Shown here: in pieces, positions 1-6,552 of the stretch | Layout of the letters: every line of letters starts with the position of its first letter | Position numbering within the stretch: the first letter of the stretch is position 1 | NCBI GenBank assembly: GCA_016704535.1 | Contig: JADIZZ010000005.1 | Coordinates: 1 to 13,233, forward strand | From: Betaproteobacteria bacterium | GTDB taxonomy: Bacteria; Pseudomonadota; Gammaproteobacteria; Burkholderiales; Burkholderiaceae_C | Direction of reading: 5' to 3' | Length of the DNA: 13,233 nt | Notes under the pieces: generated by a model | The model's database searches: none | What the model was told of the DNA's origin: nothing | The model's input: only the letters and a program-made list of their open reading frames with translations | Translations under genes and position numbers: made by a program

Positions 1-323
1 TCGAGTGCGAGCCTTCAGCCCTACTCGCGGGACCGGCCGGTTCGCCCATCATCAACCCGACGCCCCCACCTGGACCCCGTCCATTTGTTCCCAAGCACGC
101 GAGTTCTGTGTCCATCCGGCCCAACTGGCCAGCGGCGGCGATGATCGATTTTGAAGTGACCGCGGACTTGTATCGGAATAGCGGACATCCGGGTCCGCAT
201 TGCTCTCCAGAAACCGTTAGTTCCGAAAAATGACTTCAGATCGCGGCTTACGCACTACTAACTGTTAGCAGGGTTCAGAAGTCATGGAGGTATTTCATGG
301 CGTGATCGTGGCGGGCTGGGCGT
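1..323. other. Non-coding or unassigned stretch at the window start
   Basis: No open frame here has recognisable protein character, and the frames that enter from the right are antisense shadows of the aldo/keto reductase. The segment from about 140 to 300 is visibly more AT-rich than the rest. It holds a 6-bp stem (181-186 with 193-198), two copies of AAC[C/T]GTTAG (212-220 and 260-268), and a spaced inverted pair TGACTTC / GAAGTCA (231-237 and 278-284). None of these forms a terminator or a promoter I can defend. It is the region downstream of the minus-strand aldo/keto reductase. Confidence 0.4.
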
Positions 324-1185
324 TCAGGCGACTTCGTGGCCGATGCTCGCCTGCCAGACACGGTACCAGTCTTCGGCCGACAGGAGCACCCCAGTGGCCG
401 CCACGGCTTCAGCGCAGCGCGGCCATGCGCCCAGAGCCGGTGATGGGCACCGGCCGCGACGGGTGGCGCATCAGCCACGCACACGCCATGGTCGCCACCG
501 ACGCGCCGCGCTCATCGCCCAGCGCCTGCAGCACAGCGCACACGGCATGCCTGCTCGTCACTGCCGGTCAGCAGCCGGCCTCCGGCCAGCGGCGACCAGG
601 CATCGGCCGCAGCCCCAGGTCCACGCACTGCTCCAGCGTGCCATCGGCCAGCGCGCGCATCTGCAGCAGGCTGAACTCGATCTGGTTCGTCAGAAGCGGA
701 TGGCGCCGGCGCAGCATCGCCAGCTGGCCCGGCGTGTGGTTGTTACGCCGAAGTGCAGCACCTTGCCCGCGGCCAGCAGGTGGCGGAAGGTCTCGCCGAG
801 TTCCTCGGGGTCCATCAGCAGGTCCGGGCCGGTGCAGCAGCAGCAGGTCGCACGGTCGGTTGCGCAGCGCGGCCAGCGAGGCGTCGACGCTGGCCAGCAC
901 AGGCGCGTGAACTGTCGTAGCTCTTGATCGCATGGCCCGGCCGCTGCGCGTTCACCAGCTTGATGCCGCACTTGGTGACGATCTGCAGCCGGCTGCGAAA
1001 CGACGGCGACAGGGCCAGCGCCTCGCCGAACAGCGCCTCGACGGTGTAGCCGCCGTAGATGTCGGCATGGTCAAGGTGGTGATGCCCAGGTCGAGCGCCT
1101 GCGACATCCAGCCCGCCAGGCCGGCGGCGTCCAGGCCCACTCGGGCGCGCGCCAGGCACCGGCGGCGATGGGCAGAGAAGTTCAC
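324..1185 (-). CDS. Aldo/keto reductase (YdhF-like), heavily frameshifted
   Basis: Predicted NADPH-dependent aldo/keto reductase, a cytoplasmic TIM-barrel enzyme that reduces aldehydes or ketones; the substrate cannot be read from sequence. Translating the minus strand in all three frames recovers the family in order: PIAAGAWRA, then GLDAAGLAGWMSQALDLGITTL, DHADIYGGY (catalytic Asp and Tyr), VTKCGIK (catalytic Lys), LLLHRP (catalytic His), MDPEELGETFRHL, GKVLHFGV, NNHTPGQLAML, NQIEFSLLQ, and at the C terminus a VPITGS-like segment and SAEDWYRVWQASIGHEVA before the stop at 324-326. The pieces lie in different frames, so at least six single-base indels are present. Length (about 285 codons) fits the family. 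The proposed GTG start at 1185 lies just after the DUF3501 stop, which suggests translation coupled to that gene. Closest known style is E. coli YdhF. Family call is firm; exact start is not. Confidence 0.8.
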
Positions 1186-1192
1186 CTGGGCA

Positions 1193-1785
1193 TCAAGGCT
1201 GCAGGTCGCCGGCCAGGCTGGCCAGCGTCTCGGCGGACACGGCCACGTGCACCGGGTAGTTGGTGTGGTCGCAGCCGATCTTCACCGCCGCACCGGCACG
1301 CACCGCCTCGCTGCGCCGGGCCGAACTCCAAGCGGACGAAGTGCACGGCACTGGTCTTCTCGTCGTTTTCGCGGTCAGGTCCTCGTCGGCGATGGCGTAG
1401 ATGCGCTTATGGCCCTCGACCTCGACGAACATGCGGTCTTCCACGCCGATCAGCCGCCCCAGTTCACGCTTGCGCTCGTGCGGGTCGGGGTACTCGATCA
1501 GCATCGTCGCCTCCAGTTGATGCCGTCGGGCTCCAGCGGTGCATAGGCGTCGATCTCGCCCTGGATGCCGTCTTCGTCGAAGATCTTCTCGATGTGCAGC
1601 ATCTCCTGGATTTGGCGCCGGATGGACGTTTCGTCCTCGAACTGCAGTGTCATGTTCTCGCCCAGGCGCACGCTGCGCAGGCGGCGGTGCGCGATGGCGT
1701 CCATCTTGCTGCTCTTGCGGATCTTCGCGTAGGCCTCCAGCGTCAGCAGGCTCTCGCGCGTGATGCGGGAATTCAGGGTCGTCAT
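1193..1785 (-). CDS. DUF3501 family protein, frameshifted
   Basis: Uncharacterised conserved protein of the DUF3501 family. The first frame reads from ATG at 1785 through SLLTLEAYAKIRK, AIAHRRLRSVRLGENMTLQFEDE, IRRQIQEMLHIEKIFDEDGIQGEIDAYAPLEPDGINW. A second frame continues LIEYPDPHERKRELGRLIGVEDRMFVEVEGHKRIYAIADEDL. A short third stretch gives ENDEKTSAVHFVRLEF, and the end returns as EAVRAGAAVKIGCDHTNYPVHVA to the stop at 1193-1195. Three single-base losses, near 1513, 1372 and 1308, explain this. Repaired length is just under 200 residues, normal for the family. AGGAG lies 8 bases before the ATG. It starts 18 bases after the stop of the Fe-S protein, so the two are almost certainly cotranscribed. 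There is no known catalytic motif; a role linked to the Fe-S protein and rubrerythrin is inferred from position only. Confidence 0.85.
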
Positions 1786-1803
1786 GCTTACTGCTCCTGT
1801 GGA

Positions 1804-3147
1804 TCAGGCCAGCCCGTAGGCGATACGGACCAGCGACAAGGGGGTGCTGCAGCGCCTTGGCCGGCGTGCCGCCTCGGCCATGCCCTGCTCGATGTGGTGG
1901 CCGGCCATCGGGCAGTCGCTGCCGATGTAGTCAGGCTCGTCCTGGCCATGTTCTTGAAGACGGTCTTGCCGATCTTCATCGCGATCTTGTGTGTCGGCGT
2001 CTTCACGCCGTAGGTGCCGGCGTGGCCGCTGCAGCGCTCCACCGTGTTGAGCTTCACCTCCACCGTCTGGCCGATCAGCTTGAACATTTCTTCCGTCTTC
2101 TTGCCGATGTTCTGCACGCGGCCGTGGCAGGGGATGTGGTAGCTCACCTTGCCGAGTGCGGCCTTGAAGTCGGTCTTCAGCAGCCCGTCCTTGTGGCGCG
2201 CCATGAGGTACTCGAAGGGGTCGAACATCGCGTCCTTGACGGCCTGCGTGTCGGCATCGTCGGGGAACATCAGCGGCAGCTCCTGCTTGAACATCAGCGT
2301 GCAGCTGGGCACGGCGGTGACGATGGCCCAGCCCTCTTTGGCGTACTTCGCCAGCACGGGGATGTTGGCCTTCCAGGCTTTCTCCACCGAGGGCAGGTCG
2401 CCCAGTTCCAGCTTGGGCATCCCGCAGCACTGTTCCTTCTCGACGATCTCGTACGGAATCTCGTTGTGGTCGAGCAACTTGATGAGGTCGGCGCCAATGC
2501 CGGGTTCGTTGTAGTTGACATAGCAGGTGGAGAAGATCGCCACCTTGCCCGGCGTGCGCTCGCCGTTCACCACCACGAAGGCGGTGTTGTTCATCGCACG
2601 GCCCCAGCGGAAGCGCTGCGGCGCGAGGGCCGGCATCCAGGCGTCGGGATGAACGCCGAGCTGGCTGTCCATCTGCTGGCGGGCGAACTTCGTGCCGTTG
2701 ATGGCGTTGACCACGTCCACCACGATGGGGATGCCGGCAAAGCTGCCGTGCATGTCGGTGCTGGCCAGCAGCTTCTCTTTCGCCCCGACCTCGCCCTTGG
2801 CAAACTTGATGGCCTTGGCGCGCAGCATCAGGTGCGGGAAGTCCAGGTTCCACGCGTGCGGCGGCGTGTAGGGGGCACTTCGTCATGTAGCAAAGGTCGC
2901 ACAGGTAGCACTGGTCGACGACCTGCCAGTAGGCTTCCTTCTTGACGCCGTGCACCTCGCCGTCGACGGTGGCGTCCACCAGGTCGAAGAGGTTGGGAAA
3001 ACTCTGGCACAGGCTCACGCAGCGGCGGCAGCCGTGGCAGATGTCGAATACGCGCTCCATCTCGGCGAAGGCTTTCGCCTCGTCGAAGTCGGGGTTCTTC
3101 CAAGCGATCGGGTGCCGGGTCGGGGCTTCGAGGTTGCCTTCGCGCAT
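1804..3147 (-). CDS. GlpC/HdrD-like Fe-S oxidoreductase with CCG domains, frameshifted
   Basis: Cytoplasmic or membrane-peripheral electron-transfer protein with two [4Fe-4S] sites and two CCG (cysteine-rich) domains, as in GlpC and the heterodisulfide reductase D subunit. Residues 37-47 form CxxCxxCxxxC (C37, C40, C43, C47). A second set is C80, C83, C86 and C91-Pro. The first CCG domain has CYVNYNEPG followed by QCCGMPKLE and a later Cys (PSCTLMFK). The second has PCHGRVQN, then ERCSGHAGTYG, then SDCPMAGHH. The second motif has CSG where CCG is usual (Ser codon 2028-2030). The start at 3147 has GGAG 6 bases upstream. Frame breaks: one extra G in the run 2871-2875, a loss near 1937, and a locally compensated pair near 1845-1860. 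Repaired length of about 447 aa is typical. It lies between rubrerythrin and DUF3501; I infer it passes electrons for that module, donor and acceptor unknown. Confidence 0.85.
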   Translation of the reverse strand: MREGNLEAPTRHPIAWKNPDFDEAKAFAEMERVFDICHGCRRCVSLCQSFPNLFDLVDATVDGEVHGVKKEAYWQVVDQCYLCDLCYMTKCPLHAAARVEPGLPAPDAARQGHQVCQGRGRGEREAAGQHRHARQLCRHPHRGGRGQRHQRHEVRPPADGQPARRSSRRLDAGPRAAALPLGPCDEQHRLRGGERRAHAGQGGDLLHLLCQLQRTRHWRRPHQVARPQRDSVRDRREGTVLRDAQAGTGRPALGGESLEGQHPRAGEVRQRGLGHRHRRAQLHADVQAGAAADVPRRCRHAGRQGRDVRPLRVPHGAPQGRAAEDRLQGRTRQGELPHPLPRPRAEHRQEDGRNVQADRPDGGGEAQHGGALQRPRRHLRREDADTQDRDEDRQDRLQEHGQDEPDYIGSDCPMAGHHIEQGMAEAARRPRRCSTPLSLVRIAYGLA

Positions 3148-3184
3148 GGTGCGCTCCGTGTGTTGTCGTGCGGGTCAGTAACGA

Positions 3185-3207
3185 ACAAGGGGCACGAGGC
3201 CCCTTGT
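3185..3207 (-). terminator. Hairpin between rubrerythrin and the Fe-S gene (terminator or attenuator-like)
   Basis: A perfect 9-bp stem, ACAAGGGGC (3185-3193) with GCCCCTTGT (3199-3207), encloses a 5-base loop. In the minus-strand direction of transcription the 3' arm ends in TTGTTCGTT, a short and imperfect U-rich tail. It sits in the 139 bases between the rubrerythrin stop and the Fe-S protein start. It could partly terminate after rubrerythrin, giving more rubrerythrin than downstream product, or protect the 3' end of the mRNA. A full terminator is less likely because the tail is weak. Confidence 0.55.
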
Positions 3208-3286
3208 CCAAACCATCCATCGGGCCGGCGCCGAACACCAGCCCGAGCCTTGGCGGCCATCCGTGCGCGGGCACGGATTCACGCCT

Positions 3287-3710
3287 TCAGTCCACCAACG
3301 CGTCCAGGGCCTTCTGGTAACGGTTGGCGTGCGAGCGCTCGGCCTTGGCCAGCGTCTCGAACCAGTCGACGATCTCGTCGAAACCTTCGTCGCGCGCCGT
3401 CTTGGCCATGCCAGGGTCATGTCGGTGTACTCGTGCGTCTCGCCGGCTACGGCAGCCATCAGGTTCTGGCGGCTGCTGCCGATGGGCAGCCGGTGGCCGG
3501 GTCGCCCGAGCCGTTCTCGAGGGAACTCGAGGTGGCCGTGGGGCATGGCCCGTTTCCACCTTCGGCGGTGGAGCGGAACAGCATCGCGACGTCGTTCTGG
3601 CCTTCCACGTCGGCCTTGTTCGCGAAATACAGGTAGCGGCGATTGGCCTGCGATTCACCCGCGAAGGCGTCCTTCAGGTTTTGCTCGGTCTTCGAACCTT
3701 TCAAGCCCAT
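3287..3710 (-). CDS. Rubrerythrin without rubredoxin domain, frameshifted
   Basis: Ferritin-like diiron protein; rubrerythrins reduce hydrogen peroxide to water and protect against oxidative stress. Reading across frames gives the four helices with their ligands: AFAGESQANRRY (E19), AEGETGHA, AAVAGETHEYTDM...PGMAKTARDEGF, and AKAERSHANRYQKAL before the stop at 3287-3289. The protein ends about 140 residues in, with no C-terminal rubredoxin CxxCG pair. Five single-base indels are needed: extra bases at about 3556, 3540-3543 and 3523, and losses at about 3488 and 3417, mostly in runs of G or C. ATG at 3710 has GGAG 6 bases upstream. Being first in the minus-strand unit with the Fe-S and DUF3501 genes suggests that its electrons come from a separate protein, possibly the adjacent Fe-S protein. 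The family call is very secure. Confidence 0.9.
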
Positions 3711-3851
3711 AGAGTGCTCCTTGTGTGCTGATGGTCTGTCGGGCGCCCGAAGAAGCCTCCCCGGGCACGACCGAACCAGAACCTTAGCGCCAAGTCAGGC
3801 GCAGGCCAATACATCAGATCAATAAATTCGATAGCGGCGGGTTTCCTCGCA

Positions 3852-4708
3852 TCATCGCAAGCCGACGAGGCGCAACGCCAGTTCGTGCAGGCGGGCGCCG
3901 GCTTTGGCAAGACCTTCGACGATGGAAAGTGATCGACGCCGGGCAGCGTCTCGCACCCCGGCACGGCCGTGGGGCCCCAGACGTCGCGGATGAGCGAGTT
4001 CTGGCGCAGGAATTCGTCGCTTTCGTCCAGCCCGACGGTCGTGAACAGCTTGCCGCCCTTGGGCCGCGGGAAGAAGGCCGGGCTCAGGCGCTTCACGGCG
4101 GCGGGCGTGAGCTGCAGATCGGCTTTCAGCGACGGCACGTGGCGCAGCGGCTCCAGGTCGTACAGGCCCGAAATCGACAGCGCGCCGGCCAGCGGCTGCG
4201 CTTGCAGGTCATCGGCCACGTCCTTCCATCGGCAGGACAACAGCATCGTCGCCAGGTGGCCGCCCGCCGAGTGCCCCACCACGCCCAGCCGCGACCCGTC
4301 GGCGCCGTGGTCGGCAGCATGGCGGCAGACCCAAGCGACAGCCTGCGTCATCTGCAGCGCGATGTGTTCGATGCCCACCGCCGGACACAAGGCGTAGTTG
4401 GGCACCACCACCGTGGCCCCGGCCGCGTTGAAGGCTGGCGCGATGAACGAAAAGTCGGCCTTGTCCAGCGAGCGCCAGTAGCCACCATGGATGAAGATAA
4501 GCACCGGCGCACCCGGCATGGCGGCGGGGAAGACGTCCAGCGTCTCTCCGGCGCCGGCGCCGTACGCGATGTCGAGATGGGCCGGGCTCGCCGTGCGCGC
4601 CAGCCGTGAGGCTGCTGCCCAGCGCTCGAAGTGCTGTGCGTAGCCGGGCACACGGACGCGGTTGTTGTACTGGGTTTCGAGCCAGGCGGGGTCTGAACGT
4701 TGGCGCAT
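3852..4708 (-). CDS. Alpha/beta hydrolase, arylformamidase-like, one frameshift near the C terminus
   Basis: Serine hydrolase of the alpha/beta fold. HGGYW at residues 74-78 matches the oxyanion-hole motif of arylformamidase (kynurenine formamidase, AFMID-type) enzymes. The nucleophile elbow is GHSAGG with Ser147; the acid is likely Asp228 in VGLDESDEF; the base is His260 in GVDHF. SISGLYDLEPLRHVPSL and DEFLRQNSLI are also typical of this group. The uninterrupted frame runs on to 3701, but the family's normal end appears after losing one base in the A run 3926-3928: it then reads IVEGLAKAGARLHELALRLVGLR and stops at 3852-3854, giving about 285 residues. No strong Shine-Dalgarno precedes the ATG at 4708. 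No kynurenine-pathway genes are visible here, so formamidase activity on N-formylkynurenine is only a possibility. Right end of the IS110 element lies just upstream. Confidence 0.8.
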
Positions 4709-4738
4709 GCTGAACTTAGATGTGCGGGGCGCCGGATG

Positions 4739-4747
4739 TTAATGTGG
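4739..4747 (+). repeat. Direct repeat copy 1, TTAATGTGG, downstream of the IS110 transposase
   Basis: Nine bases identical to 6147-6155, AT-rich in a GC-rich setting. It lies 30 bases before the hydrolase start and 76 bases after the transposase stop. It may mark the right end or target core of the element; the match alone is weak evidence. Confidence 0.35.
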
Positions 4748-4823
4748 AAGAACTCCGTGCGCAGACGAGACAGGTCCTGGCCTGAAGCGAGCCGGTGCTT
4801 TGAGCGTGACGAAGATCAGGTGA

Positions 4824-6049
4824 TCAGGCGGTGGCTGGCGCAGCGATGAAGCCGTGCTTTCGCAGCATCTTCAGCCAGCGCGGGGCGTTTCGGGCCACGC
4901 TCAGGGCTTCGTAGTCCACCGTCTTGTCCTGGTAGTGACTCCCCGTGCTGAGCATCGCGTATATCGTGCGCAGCATCTTGTGGCCCAGCGCCACGACGGA
5001 CTTCTTGTGGCCCTTGCGGATGGCCAGCGAGTCGAACTTCGCCTTGAGCGCACATCGCGTTCGCGCCGCAGCCTGCGCGAACTCGCACAACAGCCGGCGC
5101 ACCCAGGCATTGCCGCGCCGGATGCGCCCGCTCTTGCGTTTGCCCGCGCTCTCGTTGTTGCCCGGGCAGATGCCCACCCACGAGGCCAGCCGCTCGGTGC
5201 TGCCGAAGATGGACATGTCCGCGCCGATCTCCACCAGCAGCATGGCCGCGCCCTGCAGGTCGATGCCAGGGATGGTCTGCAGCAATCGCAGTTGCGGCTC
5301 GTAGGCCTTCAGGCCCTGCAGCAGCCGCGCGTCCAGCCGTGCGATGCGCTGCTCGATCTGCTCGATGTGCTGCAGGATCTCTTCGGCCACGAAGCGGTGC
5401 ACGTCGCTGAACTGCTCGGTGCTCAAGGCCTCCAACAACTCTTCTCGACTGGCCCGCAGCCGGCCCTTGCAGTCCAGCACCTCGTGCATAGGCTTGTCCG
5501 CGATCAGCGCCTTGACCATGGCCCGCGCGCTGGCGCCATGGATGTCGGCTACCACCACGTTGATGCGGATGCCCGCGTCCACCAGCACCTTGAGCAGTCG
5601 GTTCTTCTCGGCGCTGCACATGCCCACCAACTTCTGGCGCTGGCGCGCCACCAGGCGAAGCTGGCGCATCAGCAGCGGCGGGATGAACGACGCGCGCAGC
5701 AGCCCGGCCCTGGCCAGCGTGGCCAGCCACTGGGCATCGGCCATGTCAGTCTTGCGCCCGGGTACGGCCTTGACGTGCCGGGCGTTGACCACCACGCGGT
5801 GATGCCCACCGCCTCCAGTGCCGCAAACGGGCTCTTCCAGTACACGCCCGTGCTCTCCATCACCACCACCTCGGGCCTGATCTGCAGCGCCCACTGCGCC
5901 AGGCGCGTCGGTCGCGCTTGAAGGCCCCCGAAGTCTTGCTTGGTCACCTCCACCCGTCCGTCGTCGTGTTCGACGACGGAGCAGGCGGTGATCTTGGCCT
6001 GGTGTACGTCCAGCGCAATGACGCGCTTGTGCAAAGGGGTCAAATCCAT
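4824..6049 (-). CDS. IS110-family DEDD transposase, one frameshift
   Basis: RuvC-like (DEDD) recombinase of IS110 elements, which moves the element through a circular form guided by a bridge RNA. The N-terminal DEDD domain shows IALDVHQAK (Asp14), VVVMESTGVYW (Glu65) and KTDMADAQW (the two further Asp). A helical middle part follows. The C-terminal Transposase_20 domain has LLQTIPGIDLQGAAMLLVEIG, FASWVG-like ERLASWVGICPGNNESAG (probable catalytic Ser) and RIRRGNAWVRRLL, ending FIAAPATA before the stop at 4824-4826. ATG at 6049 has GGAG 8 bases upstream (AGGAGAGCCGAAG-ATG) and opens MDLTPLHKRV. One G is missing near 5790-5794: the frame changes from GITAW to VVNARHVKAVPGRK. Repaired length is about 408 aa, normal for the family. 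The two halves otherwise look healthy, so the break may be a sequencing error. Confidence 0.9.
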
Positions 6050-6104
6050 CTTCGGCTCTCCTGCAGCTTGAACAACAATCACAAGCGTGCGGGGCCGCGT
6101 AGGT

Positions 6105-6218
6105 GCCGCCGACCAACGGCCTGCCGGGCATGCCCGGCGGCTCTCTTTAATGTGGGCTGTCAGCCGCAACCCAGCGATGGGTTACGACCGCAGGCAATCC
6201 TGGGTACGAGTGGTCGGC
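6105..6218 (-). ncRNA. Candidate IS110 bridge RNA region (structured, unproven)
   Basis: This segment lies directly upstream of the transposase, where IS110-group elements encode their bridge RNA. It contains the 16-base palindrome GCCGGGCATGCCCGGC (6123-6138), a small stem GGCT/AGCC (6155-6158 with 6162-6165), a stem AACCC/GGGTT (6168-6172 with 6179-6183), and a longer-range pair GCCGACCA (6108-6115) with TGGTCGGC (6211-6218) that would close around all three. That is more pairing than the neighbouring stretches show to my eye. I cannot fold it or identify the target- and donor-binding loops, and its ends are only the outermost pairs. Confidence 0.3.
6147..6155 (+). repeat. Direct repeat copy 2, TTAATGTGG, upstream of the IS110 transposase
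   Basis: Identical to 4739-4747 and in the same orientation, about 100 bases upstream of the transposase start. It is a candidate left boundary of the element, but conflicts with the idea that the structured segment to 6218 is part of it. Confidence 0.35.
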
Positions 6219-6353
6219 AGCGGGTCAGGTTAGCTATCGCGGTCACGATGCCATCAAAACTTTGACCGGCCTCTACCCACGATGCCCCGCACACCCCACA
6301 GTCTCTTCCATCATCCAGGGTGTACCAGGCGGCTCATGATGGTTAGCGGGACC

Positions 6354-6382
6354 TTCCGACCCCAATGTGACGGTGCTAGACT
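6354..6382 (+). promoter_or_regulatory. Probable sigma-70 promoter of tRNA-Ala
   Basis: TAGACT (6377-6382) is a fair -10 box ending 13 bases before the mature tRNA, leaving room for a leader of about 7 bases. TTCCGA (6354-6359) sits 17 bases upstream as a weak -35 box (three of six matches). The placement is typical for stable RNA genes, but the -35 match is poor. Confidence 0.4.
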
Positions 6383-6395
6383 TCCTCGTTGTGTT

Positions 6396-6471
<76 letters not shown>

Positions 6472-6482
6472 AGTTTTTTCCT

Positions 6483-6515
6483 AAGCCGTTGTCACACAAC
6501 GGCTTTTTTCTTTTC
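6483..6515 (+). terminator. Intrinsic terminator of the tRNA-Ala gene
   Basis: A perfect 9-bp stem, AAGCCGTTG (6483-6491) with CAACGGCTT (6497-6505), has a 5-base loop and runs into a T-rich tract (6504-6514, interrupted by one C). It begins 11 bases after the tRNA CCA end and finishes about 37 bases before the nrdJ start, so it should separate the two transcription units. Confidence 0.93.
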
Positions 6516-6552
6516 TGGTAGCGCCTGAACGCCATCAACGAATGGGCCACCC

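Larger units (their letters stand above)
4739..6155 (-). mobile_element. IS110-family insertion sequence (limits provisional)
   Basis: The element is defined by its DEDD transposase (4824-6049). IS110 elements lack ordinary terminal inverted repeats, so ends are hard to place. The limits given here are the outer edges of a 9-base direct repeat, TTAATGTGG, at 4739-4747 and 6147-6155, which would make an element of about 1.41 kb, a normal size for the family. A second 9-base match (GTGCGGGGC at 4722-4730 and 6087-6095) shows that matches of this length also arise by chance. If the structured segment 6105-6218 belongs to the element, its left end lies further right, somewhere before the tRNA at 6396. 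Confidence 0.55.
6050..6395. other. 346-base non-coding stretch between IS110 transposase and tRNA-Ala
   Basis: No gene is visible here. It holds the left end of the IS110 element, a cluster of inverted repeats (6105-6218), the second copy of the 9-base repeat, and at its right end a probable promoter for the tRNA. The boundary between IS DNA and chromosomal DNA falls somewhere inside and cannot be fixed from one copy. Confidence 0.5.

Noticed and set aside
1857..2945. A 362-codon plus-strand frame opposite the Fe-S protein
   Set aside because: No recognisable family; the minus strand has clear Fe-S and CCG cysteine motifs.
3800..3835. FNR-like site (ATCAA half-site) upstream of rubrerythrin
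   Set aside because: Only one half-site matches; the other half (ATACA against TTGAT) matches at one of five positions.
5780..5800. Programmed ribosomal frameshift in the IS110 transposase
   Set aside because: IS110 transposases are made from one frame, and there is no slippery heptamer followed by a structure here. A single lost G restores the frame, so an indel is simpler.
6262..6267. TTGACC as a -35 box upstream of the tRNA
   Set aside because: No acceptable -10 box lies 16-18 bases downstream, and it is too far from the tRNA.
6472..6552. Cobalamin riboswitch for nrdJ
   Set aside because: The space between tRNA and nrdJ is far too short, and no B12-box-like sequence is seen.
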